From: Stigmatella erecta
Lineage (GTDB): Bacteria; Myxococcota; Myxococcia; Myxococcales; Myxococcaceae
Direction of reading: 5' to 3'
DNA: 64,000 nt
Assembly: GCF_900111745.1 (NCBI RefSeq)
Contig: NZ_FOIJ01000013.1
Coordinates: 167,614-231,613, forward strand
Position 1 is the stretch's first letter; each line of letters begins with the position of its first letter. Position numbers and translations under genes: made by a program. Positions 33,926-42,046 of the stretch are shown one piece after another. Below the pieces are notes generated by a model. The model was not told the origin of the DNA. It did not search any database and saw nothing but the letters and a program-made list of their open reading frames with translations.

Positions 33926-33969
33926 TTGTCATTCAGATGGCAACTGATTTATGGATAGCGAGTGCTATC
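33926..33969 (+). promoter_or_regulatory. Candidate promoter and TetR operator of the hydrolase gene
   Basis: -35 TTGTCA (33926-33931), 18 bp, then TATGGA (33950-33955). GATAGC-GAGT-GCTATC, a perfect 6-bp inverted repeat, follows at 33954-33969 and would cover the transcription start, as expected for repressor control. Confidence 0.5.
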
Positions 33970-33989
33970 TGAAGAGGGAAGAGACCGAG

Positions 33990-34769
33990 ATGACCAAGAC
34001 CATCGTTTTCGTTCACGGCGCCTGGATGTCACCGCTGTGCTGGGAGCATTTCTCGAAGCGCTACGAGGCAGCGGGCTATCGGTGCCTCGCTCCCGCATGG
34101 CCTGGCGACGAGCGTCCCGTGCCGGAGCTCCAGCGAGCCCCCCTGCCGGAGCTCGCCGGACTGTCGGTCGGCAAGATTGTCGGCCACTACGAGCGGATCA
34201 TCCGGGACTTGCCCGAGCCGCCGATCTTGATCGGCCACTCCTTTGGCGGGCTGTTCGTCCAGATGCTGCTGGACCGTGGGCTCGGGGCGGCGGGTGTGGC
34301 GATCAATCCAGCGACCCCCCGGGGGGTTCTGCCCGGCCCCATCGCCCTGTGGTCGGCTTTGCCGGTGTTTCTCGCGCCTTTCAGCTGGCGGCGGACGGTC
34401 CGGATGAGCCGGCGCAGCTTTGCCTGGGGCTTCGCGCAGGATTTGCCGCCGGACGAGCAGCGCGCCGCGTATGACCGCTACGTGGTCCCGACGCCGGGGC
34501 GCATCTACTACCAAGCGGCCTTGGGGCTCGGGACCCGGGTGAATTACGCCAATGCCAGCCGCGCGCCCTTGCTGCTCACCGCCGGCGAAAAGGACCGGAC
34601 CGCCGAAACGGGGATGATCCGCTCGGCTTACCGCAAGTACCAACGCTCCAGCGCCGTCACGGCCTTCAAGCTCTTCCCAGGCCGCACGCATTGGCTCATC
34701 GCCGCTCCGGGGTGGGAGGAGGTCGCGGACTACGCGCTCACCTGGGCGCGCGAACATGCGCGCGGTTGA
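33990..34769 (+). CDS. Alpha/beta hydrolase
   Basis: A 259-aa hydrolase. It starts MTKTIVFVHGAWMSPLCWE, with the oxyanion-hole HGAW motif; the nucleophile is Ser84 in GHSFGG, the probable acid Asp is in AGEKDRT, and the catalytic His is in GRTHWL. Substrate unknown: esterase, lipase or epoxide-hydrolase-like. ATG 33990 fits the family start; the open frame begins 39 bases earlier but without a good start. Divergent from its likely TetR repressor, and convergent with the methyltransferase gene, seven bases away. Confidence 0.9.
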   Translation: MTKTIVFVHGAWMSPLCWEHFSKRYEAAGYRCLAPAWPGDERPVPELQRAPLPELAGLSVGKIVGHYERIIRDLPEPPILIGHSFGGLFVQMLLDRGLGAAGVAINPATPRGVLPGPIALWSALPVFLAPFSWRRTVRMSRRSFAWGFAQDLPPDEQRAAYDRYVVPTPGRIYYQAALGLGTRVNYANASRAPLLLTAGEKDRTAETGMIRSAYRKYQRSSAVTAFKLFPGRTHWLIAAPGWEEVADYALTWAREHARG

Positions 34770-34776
34770 GGCAGGC

Positions 34777-35991
34777 TCAGGCTGCTCTTGACGCGATGAG
34801 CGCGATGTTGCGCGGGGAGAGGCGCGGCTCGAAGACCTGCAGGAGTTCGGCCTGAAAGCCCATCTCCTCCAGGAGGAGCGCGCGATCGAGCAGAATCACG
34901 ACCTCCAGGGCCCTCGCGAAGCGATCCCTCAGCAGATGACAGAGAAAGATGCGCCTCGTCTCGGTGCGAACGGATAGCTCGAAGGCATTCAGCTCGGAGT
35001 CCGTCATGCCGGTGTCGATTCGCAGGCGCTCCAACCGGTCGCGGGCATAGACAGCAAAACTCCCGGCATAGAGCGCCTTGGGTGCATCCCCCGCCCGCAC
35101 GAAGCCGAGCTCGGGAAACTTCCGCCTCAACAGAAGATCCAGCGCGAAACGCTGAGCGTAGACCCGCTTCATCAACGCGAACTCCGCCTCGGTCTTCTGG
35201 TGCCTCCCACGCGCTGTCAGAGCCAGGGCATGCCGTGTGAAGGGAAGGGGATGCGCTGCCCCAAAGCGGGAGACGGGATGGTCCCGCGTGGGCTCCAGCT
35301 TGTCGTAGCAGCAGCCAAAGTTCAGAAGGAAGCCTGCCTTCTGGCTTTTGCGTATCTGTGTGAGGGCGAGCGGCCCACAGGTGTGGAGACCGATCGAGGC
35401 GCTGTCCTGGCCGGAAAAGAGCGGATCAATCCCGGGCTGCGGTCCCTCCTCGACAGCCGCGTGGATGAAACACAGCTTGTCCCGGGGAAGCATCCGGGCC
35501 CTCCGCAGCCAGTCCCGGCCCTTCTCCTGCAAGGCGGCATCCCGGTCGATGCTGTGGAACGTCCAATCGAAAGTCCTCACGCAGAGACGGGCGAGATGTC
35601 CCATGCCGCCACCGATGTCGACCGCCTGGCGGATCGCCTGCGTTCTCTGCCCGAGGAGGGAGAGGACCCTCTCGAGTTCATGCGTCTTCTTGGCCGTGAG
35701 GCCCTGCATGTCCGCTGCCGTCAGACTTTGAACGCCTTGGTGCCACGGCAGCCCGGTCAGCTCATGAAGCGCGAGCAACAGCGAATACAGCGATGGAGGC
35801 GGGGCCCCTGGAAGCGCTCCATGATCCAGCAGCCGCTCGCCCGCTTCATCGAGAGATTCCGCGTAGGACAGCCAGGCTTCGGGATAAGCGGCCAAGGACT
35901 CCGGCCAATTCTGGAGGATGGAACGTGACCAGAGCCCGGACCAGGGCCTGAGCAGGCCCGTGAGCGCTTCCAGTCGATCCCGGCAATTCAT
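34777..35991 (-). CDS. SAM-dependent methyltransferase, METTL25/RRNAD1-like
   Basis: About 404 aa. A Rossmann methyltransferase core sits in the middle: VDIGGGMGHLAR (SAM-binding motif I), HSIDRDAAL, then LHTCGPL and NFGCCYDKL. The last two are characteristic of Methyltransf_32 (METTL25/RRNAD1-like), in which an N-terminal helical region precedes the core and a 'MSxKKxHE'-like segment (here LTAKKTHELE) binds near SAM. The acceptor is unknown. ATG 35991 is chosen; the frame reaches 36057 without a better start. The coding sequence is slightly less GC-rich than its neighbours. Same strand as, and 26 bp downstream of, the next gene. Confidence 0.8.
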   Translation of the reverse strand: MNCRDRLEALTGLLRPWSGLWSRSILQNWPESLAAYPEAWLSYAESLDEAGERLLDHGALPGAPPPSLYSLLLALHELTGLPWHQGVQSLTAADMQGLTAKKTHELERVLSLLGQRTQAIRQAVDIGGGMGHLARLCVRTFDWTFHSIDRDAALQEKGRDWLRRARMLPRDKLCFIHAAVEEGPQPGIDPLFSGQDSASIGLHTCGPLALTQIRKSQKAGFLLNFGCCYDKLEPTRDHPVSRFGAAHPLPFTRHALALTARGRHQKTEAEFALMKRVYAQRFALDLLLRRKFPELGFVRAGDAPKALYAGSFAVYARDRLERLRIDTGMTDSELNAFELSVRTETRRIFLCHLLRDRFARALEVVILLDRALLLEEMGFQAELLQVFEPRLSPRNIALIASRAA

Positions 35992-36017
35992 GCGCAGCCC
36001 ACGCTCTCCCTCCCCGC

Positions 36018-36965
36018 TCACCACACGGGCAGCTCGTTCAGGTCGAACTGGTACCATCCGGTGCCCACGAAGGCGTGCAGGATCGAGTCCCGTCCCACGG
36101 CCGTGCTGGCCGTGAGGGGCTCTCCCGTGGGCAGGAGCAAGGTGAGTTCGCGGGGCGCCGTGAGGGCTCCAGCCCCCAGACGCTGGACGGTGCAGCGGCT
36201 CTGCTGCTCCTGGTACCCGCCAAAGTGGAGCACGTGACTCCGGGAGACCGTCAGGGCACTGGCTCCCGTGACCGGGTTCTTCCAGGTGCGCGTGGTGCGG
36301 TCCGGCGCGATGCGCACCACCGGGAAGCCCGTGTAGTAGCAGGCCCAGGTCGCGTCATCGGCGACGTTCAAGGCGTAGCAGTCCGCCATGGCCTCTCCGT
36401 CGGGCGCCGTGAAGTTCCAGAGTACCTGGCCCTCCAACCCGAAGCAGACCAAGCCCGGGGCGCCGAGGGGCTCGGTCCATCCGTGGTTGCCGAAGACCCC
36501 TTCATCGAAATAGGAAACCCAGATCTCCCCGTTGCGCGCGGCCTGGATGTCCTGGATGCCATCCCCCAGGGTCAGCTGATGCGTCAGCTTGCCCTCGGGG
36601 GTGTACACCGAGGCGTTGAGCTCGGCGCGTCCCTTGGAATAGCCGCAGCGGCTCCCGGCGACGAGGACGTGTCCCGTCCCGAGGATCTGGATGAGGGGAA
36701 AGGCATAGGGCACCTCTGGCAGCTCGGTGCGGTGGACGGACAGGCCGTCGTATCGGAAGGCCACGGCCTTGTAGGGCCGCCGGGTCCTGGACGGGGTGAA
36801 GCCGCCATGCGGTCCCTCCCGGGCGAAGACTCCCTCCACGTCCGCCGCTTCCACGGCCAGTACGCAGGCGGAGCGCTCAGGTCCGATGGACGAGGCGATG
36901 ATGCGCAGATCGCCCAGGAATTCGGCGAAGTCACCCTGCTGGGTGAGCGTGATGGAGGCGTGCAT
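36018..36965 (-). CDS. Unknown protein, probable beta-propeller
   Basis: A 315-aa protein with no recognised family. It begins MHASITLTQQGDFAEFLGDL with AGGA about five bases upstream. The body is beta-rich, with recurring 'GxxLWxF / VxxLGxGxVLV' strand patterns (ILGTGHVLVAG, ARNGEIWVSYFDEGVFGNHG, LEGQVLWNF), which suggest a WD/NHL-like propeller. No signal peptide is seen. A much longer open frame upstream to 38084 is the shadow of the delta-60 gene on the other strand and is not used. It probably shares a transcript with the methyltransferase gene downstream. Confidence 0.7.
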   Translation of the reverse strand: MHASITLTQQGDFAEFLGDLRIIASSIGPERSACVLAVEAADVEGVFAREGPHGGFTPSRTRRPYKAVAFRYDGLSVHRTELPEVPYAFPLIQILGTGHVLVAGSRCGYSKGRAELNASVYTPEGKLTHQLTLGDGIQDIQAARNGEIWVSYFDEGVFGNHGWTEPLGAPGLVCFGLEGQVLWNFTAPDGEAMADCYALNVADDATWACYYTGFPVVRIAPDRTTRTWKNPVTGASALTVSRSHVLHFGGYQEQQSRCTVQRLGAGALTAPRELTLLLPTGEPLTASTAVGRDSILHAFVGTGWYQFDLNELPVW

Positions 36966-37184
36966 GCGTTTCCTGGGGAGGAACGTAGTCCGGGGGATGA
37001 CCGTCGGAGACGGACGCTCTGCCCTGACATCAACATGACACACCGGGACAACAACGAAGGAAGGACTCTGAGTGAAGACGGTCCGGCGCGGAGGCCCCTC
37101 TTCTGCCCGGCCGGAAATAAATGTCCCCGACGGCGTAACCCCGGTGCGGCGGCAGCACCGGACAGGCCGGAAGGGACATCTCGA

Positions 37185-38570
37185 ATGAATCACAGCGTGC
37201 GCAAGAGGGTGTGGGCGGTACTGATGGCAGGAACCCTGCTCATGGGCGGCGGGGCCTGCGGAGGGGACGACGGCCCTTCGGAGGGAACCCCGCCCCCGGA
37301 CGGGGGGACGGCACCCGACGCCGGCACGGAGCTCCCCGCCGAGGAGGGCCGGGCGCTCGTGGTGTCCCAGGGCGGCCTCGTCGTGGTGGGCTCCACCGAG
37401 GCGAACCTGGCCACCACGGGCGTGGACCTGCTCGTGCGGCGCTACACCCCGTCCGGTGAGGTGGACACGTCGTTCGGCACGCAGGGCTCCGTGGTGCTCG
37501 ACTTCGAGGGGCCCACCAAGGGCCCCATCTCCGGCCAGCGTGAGCAGGACGACCGCGCGGACACGGTGGCGGTGCTCGCGGACGGCAGCATCCTGGCCGC
37601 GGGCTTCGCCCGGGGCGGCAGCGCTTCGGATTCGCGAGACTTCGTGGTGGTGAAGCTCGGGCCCGACGGCCAGCTGGACACCAGCTTCAACAAGACGGGC
37701 CGCTCGCGCCTGCACTTCGGCGAGGAGAACGCCGTCGACTTCGTGGGCACCGTCCGCAGCATCCTGCCCCTGGCCGACGGCCGCTTCTACGTTGGCGGCT
37801 TCCTGACCAAGTCCGACGGGCTCGACGAGGACTTCGCGCTGATCCGCTACAACGCGGACGGCTCGCTCGACACGGCGTTCAAGTCCGCGGGCAGCCCGGC
37901 GGGCAGCTGGATTGGCGGCGCGTACACGGACGCGGAGTCCGTGCAGGGCATGGTGCTCCAGGGCTCCCGCGTCGTGCTGGGCGGGGGGGACCACTTCGCG
38001 GCCGTGCGCATCACCTCCAGCGGCAGCCAGGACATGACGTTCGGCACCTCCGGTATCGCGAAGAGCGAAGGCGGACAGGCCCACACCCTGGTGGCGCGGC
38101 CCAACGGCGGCCTGCTGCTCGCGGGCTCACGGCAGGACGTGAAGGTCGGCGGCGAGCTGCACGGCGTGCTCAAGCTCGTGGCGTACACGGCGGACGGCAA
38201 GCCGGACCTCACCTTCGGCCCCGCGGGCGTGCGGGAGCTCACCGCGCCGGCGGGCGTGCTCGACGTGGTGGACGTCAGCGGCCTGCGCATCCAGGCGGAT
38301 GGGAAGATCCTCGTCTTCGCGGACGTGTACGCGAAGCCCGTGCTCTTCCGCCTCCAGGCCAACGGCGACCTGGACACGTCCTTCGGCACGGACGGCATGG
38401 TGCGCTGGCCGGAGACGCAGCTGGCGGTGCCGCTGTTCGTCCGCTCCACCACCGGACCGAAGCTGGCCATCCTCGGGGACCAGGCCTTCGTCACGGACGC
38501 GAACATCTACTCACCCGGATTCTTTCCCGACGAGAACGCGCGTCTGCTGCTGAAGAGCACGGGGCTGTAG
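37185..38570 (+). CDS. Delta-60 repeat lipoprotein
   Basis: A 461-aa lipoprotein. Signal peptide MNHSVRKRVWAVLMAGTLLM ending in GGGAC (lipobox), then a Pro/Gly/Asp-rich linker. The rest consists of delta-60 repeats, recognised by recurrent RYTPSGEVDTSFGTQG, KLGPDGQLDTSF and RLQANGDLDTSFGTDG (LDxSFG) units alternating with VLADGSILAAG strands. Such proteins, frequent in myxobacteria, are predicted surface propellers of unknown function. AAGGGA is nine bases before ATG 37185. The open frame extends to 36075 but only this start yields a signal peptide. Confidence 0.9.
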   Translation: MNHSVRKRVWAVLMAGTLLMGGGACGGDDGPSEGTPPPDGGTAPDAGTELPAEEGRALVVSQGGLVVVGSTEANLATTGVDLLVRRYTPSGEVDTSFGTQGSVVLDFEGPTKGPISGQREQDDRADTVAVLADGSILAAGFARGGSASDSRDFVVVKLGPDGQLDTSFNKTGRSRLHFGEENAVDFVGTVRSILPLADGRFYVGGFLTKSDGLDEDFALIRYNADGSLDTAFKSAGSPAGSWIGGAYTDAESVQGMVLQGSRVVLGGGDHFAAVRITSSGSQDMTFGTSGIAKSEGGQAHTLVARPNGGLLLAGSRQDVKVGGELHGVLKLVAYTADGKPDLTFGPAGVRELTAPAGVLDVVDVSGLRIQADGKILVFADVYAKPVLFRLQANGDLDTSFGTDGMVRWPETQLAVPLFVRSTTGPKLAILGDQAFVTDANIYSPGFFPDENARLLLKSTGL

Positions 38571-38618
38571 GCGTCGTCTGGCCTCAGGATTGGCCCAGGG
38601 TGTGCAATCCCCCCCGCC

Positions 38619-39302
38619 ATGAACCGTTTCCTGTGTCTCCTTGCCCTCACCCTGCTTGTCTCACCGCTCCCGGGCTGCCGCTCCAGTGGGGCAGCGGCCA
38701 CGGCCGCTCCCGTCCAGACGCCCCTGCCCGACGTGTTTGGACCGCTCGACTGGAACACCGACGCGGCCCGCCTGCGCGCGCGCTTTCCGGAAGCCCACGT
38801 GGAGGAGGGGCCCGGGACGGAGCACTCGCACCAGGTGGATGCAGAGGGGCGCGAACTCACCACGTGGGAGGCCTTGGCCAGGAACGCCCGGTTGGAGCCT
38901 TTCGGCACGGTGGAGCTCCACGTGATGCGCTTCGAGGCAAAGCCCCCGGCCATGCTCATCATCCAGCGGACCGACAGTCCCCATGAGGTGTGCACTGCCG
39001 GCAACCCACCGCAAGAGCAGATCGACACCTGTGTATCGCGGATGGACCGCGAGCGCAGAGCCCTCTATGACGAACTGGAGGCACGGCTCATCTCCCGCTT
39101 CGGTCCTGGCACGCTCCACCCCCTTCAATCGAATGCGGAGCCCACGGACGAAACCCCCGTGGATCCGGATCAGGCCGAGCGCATCTGGGAGCTTCCTGGG
39201 TTGACGCTGCGCCTGGCGATTGGCATGGACCCGCGCTTCCATCTGCCAGAGATGGTTCGCCTCATCGCCTCGCGCGACCTGAGCTACCCCTATCCTTACT
39301 GA
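38619..39302 (+). CDS. Hypothetical lipoprotein
   Basis: A 227-aa predicted lipoprotein; signal peptide MNRFLCLLALTLLVSPLPGC with lipobox PLPGC. The rest is hydrophilic with no motif I recognise. Two Cys (in HEVCTAG and DTCVSRMD) may form a disulphide. It follows the delta-60 gene by 48 bp on the same strand and could share its transcript. Strong codon bias supports its reality. Confidence 0.75.
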   Translation: MNRFLCLLALTLLVSPLPGCRSSGAAATAAPVQTPLPDVFGPLDWNTDAARLRARFPEAHVEEGPGTEHSHQVDAEGRELTTWEALARNARLEPFGTVELHVMRFEAKPPAMLIIQRTDSPHEVCTAGNPPQEQIDTCVSRMDRERRALYDELEARLISRFGPGTLHPLQSNAEPTDETPVDPDQAERIWELPGLTLRLAIGMDPRFHLPEMVRLIASRDLSYPYPY

Positions 39303-39577
39303 GAGCGTGGAGCAGCGGCTGCTGACGCCCCCGCTTCGGCTCAAGTGGGGAGCTTCCGCCGAGGAGTAGGCGCGTCCTGCCCCAGAGAGGAGTTTCCTTC
39401 CGCCTCCTCCGGCGAAAGGGCTTCCGGTTGGTCCACGCACAGCGCAGCAGGCGATGGGCCCCTGCTGCGGAAGCAAAACCCCGTTCAATTCCCCGCTGGA
39501 GGGTCACACTGGGGCACATGCAACCCAACTCGGTTCAGCACGCTCGTGATGGGGCGACGCCCCGCCCCAAGGGTCCC
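39303..39577. other. Convergent intergenic spacer
   Basis: A 275-bp gap between the lipoprotein and PL6 genes. No gene seen. A short GGGGC-gac-GCCCC hairpin at 39551-39563, just past the PL6 stop, might act in termination. Confidence 0.3.
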
Positions 39578-40999
39578 TCAGTTGCAAGCGTAGGTGCTTG
39601 AGGGGCCCACATCGGCGGCTGTCAGCGCGCGGCACTGCATGACGGCGCCCCGGGCTGGGAACCGCTTGGAGATGTAGGCGCCCATCGCATTGCGGACGAG
39701 CAACGGATCCACGAAGGAAACCCCCGTCGAGGACCCCTCCGCCGGCCAGGCGATGTTCTCCACGTACGTCTGGTCCGCCGGGGCGTAGAGGCTGAACGCG
39801 TTGGCGGTGAAGTTCACGATGAGGTTCTCTTCGTAGTACCCGTTTTTCGGAACCTCCGAATACGTGCAGCCGTTCGACTCCATCTTGTTTCCACCGATCT
39901 GGATGGCGCTGGCGGTCGTGCCCACGAGGGTGTTCGCGACAATGCGGACCGAGTCCGCGGGCCAGTGGTAGCATCCGTCCTGCATCTTCCCGCTGGGCAG
40001 CATGAACGCCGGACCGTTGACGCCTTCCATGTGGTTGTCGTGGAGGGAGTGGTTGGATTCGTGTACCCGGATGCCCATCGCGTTGATGAACCAGTTCCCG
40101 TACACCTCGGCATGGGTGCCCATCCGCAGCACGAGCCGGTCCTGGGTGTTCCGGAAGGTGTTGAAGCGGAAGATGTTGCGGTTCGTCTTGCTGGAGATCA
40201 TCTCCTGGGACGGCTCGATGTTCTCGAACAGGTTGGACTCGACGACGGTCGACAGGTCGCCCACCGTCTTGACGTCACCGATGATGCCGGACCCTAACTG
40301 GATGGACTCTCCGTTGTTGCTGCCCGCGGACGACTTCTTGCCGTAGAACAGGTTGTAGGCAATCCGGTTGTTGACGTTGCCGCAGTTAGTGGCGTTACAC
40401 GTGAGGCGGATGCCCTGGGCGGGCAGGTTCTCGAACCGGTTGCGGATGAGGCTGTTTCGCACGCTTGAGTTCTGCAGCTTGATGCTGCCTTCCGCGACCG
40501 TGGGCTCCGGGCCCGAGTCGATCAGCGCGTTGTGCCTGAACTCGCAGTCCTTGGCCCGGTTGAATGAAATCAGGGTCTGCTTCCGTGCTCCCCTCCAGAT
40601 AAACCCGTCCACGATGAGCCACTCCCCGGAGATGGTCAGGGACGATGCACCCGTGAAGATGACCTTCCCGCGAGTCTGCGCACGAAGCGTGATGGGCTGG
40701 CTGGCGCTGCCGTGCTGGGTGAAGTTGATGTTCGCGCTGTCGTAGGTTCCGTCGCGAACGACGATTTCTCCTCCCGGCAGGGCTGCCGCGATCTGCTGAT
40801 TGATCTCCGTGACGGAGGTGGCGATCGCCGGCACGGGGGAGGCGGAGATACCCACCCCGGACGTCACGCTCGCGACAGCGGGCGCGGCGACCGCGAGCGT
40901 GAGGGCTGAAGCAGCGGTGAGACACGCGTTGAAACAGGCGCGAGGAGACCGGGGAGGGTTGAAACGCGGGAACTTCGGGGGGGGGATGCTCGGGTACAT
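39578..40999 (-). CDS. Polysaccharide lyase family 6 (alginate lyase / chondroitinase B-like), secreted
   Basis: A 473-aa parallel beta-helix lyase that cleaves uronic-acid polysaccharides such as alginate. A long N-terminus with hydrophobic core CLTAASALTLAVAAPAVAS acts as signal peptide. The PL6 signature MISSKTNRNIFRFNTF is followed by LVLRMGTHAEVYGN; the catalytic pair Lys271 and Arg292 has the same 21-residue spacing as in chondroitinase B. Short helix turns such as VNNRIAYNLF, VVESNLFENI and VYGNWFIN form the coils. ATG 40999 has GGAG seven bases upstream. It complements the amylase as an extracellular polymer-degrading enzyme. Confidence 0.92.
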   Translation of the reverse strand: MYPSIPPPKFPRFNPPRSPRACFNACLTAASALTLAVAAPAVASVTSGVGISASPVPAIATSVTEINQQIAAALPGGEIVVRDGTYDSANINFTQHGSASQPITLRAQTRGKVIFTGASSLTISGEWLIVDGFIWRGARKQTLISFNRAKDCEFRHNALIDSGPEPTVAEGSIKLQNSSVRNSLIRNRFENLPAQGIRLTCNATNCGNVNNRIAYNLFYGKKSSAGSNNGESIQLGSGIIGDVKTVGDLSTVVESNLFENIEPSQEMISSKTNRNIFRFNTFRNTQDRLVLRMGTHAEVYGNWFINAMGIRVHESNHSLHDNHMEGVNGPAFMLPSGKMQDGCYHWPADSVRIVANTLVGTTASAIQIGGNKMESNGCTYSEVPKNGYYEENLIVNFTANAFSLYAPADQTYVENIAWPAEGSSTGVSFVDPLLVRNAMGAYISKRFPARGAVMQCRALTAADVGPSSTYACN

Positions 41000-41188
41000 G
41001 GGTGGCTCCAGGAGAGGCAGCAACGCCAGTAAATCATGTTTTGATGTTTTTGCTGTCAAATGAAGGAATCCCACCCTGTTTGGGGGCAGCGTCGAGGCAG
41101 ACCTCGGCGCGCGGGCCCCCAGAACTCGGGGAGTGATGCGCTTCCACGCATGCGGGGCGAGGCGGGGACGGTGGCCCGGTCGTTCCTA

Positions 41189-42046
41189 TTAGGCCCGTAC
41201 GAGCCTCCACTTCTGCTGGGGAACGTCCGCCCAATCATATGGCGTGAGCTCGGCCCCATTCCTCGTGGACGCACCCTTGATGTTCAGCACCTTCCCGCTG
41301 TGTTTCGCCACGATGCGAAACAACTGGCCACCCACGGGCTCCAGACGCAAGCACTGGTGGAAAATAGAACTTCTGGTGATCGACGTTGGACCACTCCCAT
41401 TGATGAACCTCGGCACTGCTCGCGGTGGAGCCGGCGTCGATGGTGATGTCCTTGTTGCTCTTCTGCGAGACGATCCGCACTGGCCCGGTGGGGAGCGTGC
41501 CGAACCGGAGGTAGAGATCCTGGATCCCCATGCCGCGATCGGATTCGTCATCGAAGCGGAAGCGTTCCTCTCTTCTGCGTTGTTGAAGAGCTTCAGCAGC
41601 TCTCAGCGGCCCAGCCGGCGGCGTCGGTCTCCGGATCGCCCTGGAGCTGTTTGCAAGCCTCCATGCAACGATCGGCCACATCGAACATGAAGTCCGAGAT
41701 GCGTTGAAGATCGCTCTGGCGTCTTTTTCCCAGCAATCGATGGACAGGGCGAGCGAGTCGCTCACCCGTCCGAGGAAGGCGAAGTTGCTGGGGTCGAACC
41801 AGTCCCAGTCCCCGTCGTCGCAGCTCCCGGACTCCCTGGACCTGAACGTCCATTTATCATTCTCGCTCCCGGCGCTCATGCTCCAGAAGATCTCGTCGGA
41901 CGGTCCGAACGCCGTATCGCCCGACCTCTTGATTGTCCGCATCTTGAACGGCTGGATGACGAAGAGCTGCCTGAAGAGCGTCTCGACCAGGGGGCGGAAT
42001 TCCGTGGGAGTACATGGATTCTTAGGATCGAATCCTGTCTCGCCAC
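41189..42046 (-). pseudogene. Frameshifted ricin-type (beta-trefoil) lectin-domain gene remnant
   Basis: Protein-like sequence jumps between three minus-strand frames. One frame (41942 down to about 41715) reads SDEIFWSMSAGSENDKWTF and LSIDCWEKD. The next (about 41705-41600) reads DFMFDVADRCMEACKQLQGD. The first resumes (about 41570-41365) with MGIQDLYLRFGTLP and VRIVSQKSNKDITIDAG. A third (about 41355-41189) ends RIVAKHSGKVLNIKGAS and WADVPQQKWRLVRA. The RIVxKxSxKxLxI units are characteristic of ricin-like sugar-binding repeats. Joining the pieces needs three frameshifts; one falls near an A5 run at about 41727. The frame is open further upstream under the end of kinase 2, so the 5' limit is uncertain. 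Either decay or sequence errors explain it. Confidence 0.6.

Noticed and set aside
36075..37184. Long upstream extension of the delta-60 lipoprotein frame
   Set aside because: The extension is antisense to the 36018-36965 gene and lacks homology; ATG 37185 gives a proper signal peptide and Shine-Dalgarno.
36966..38084. Upstream extension of the 315-aa minus-strand gene
   Set aside because: It is antisense to the delta-60 gene; a good Shine-Dalgarno and Met are at 36965.
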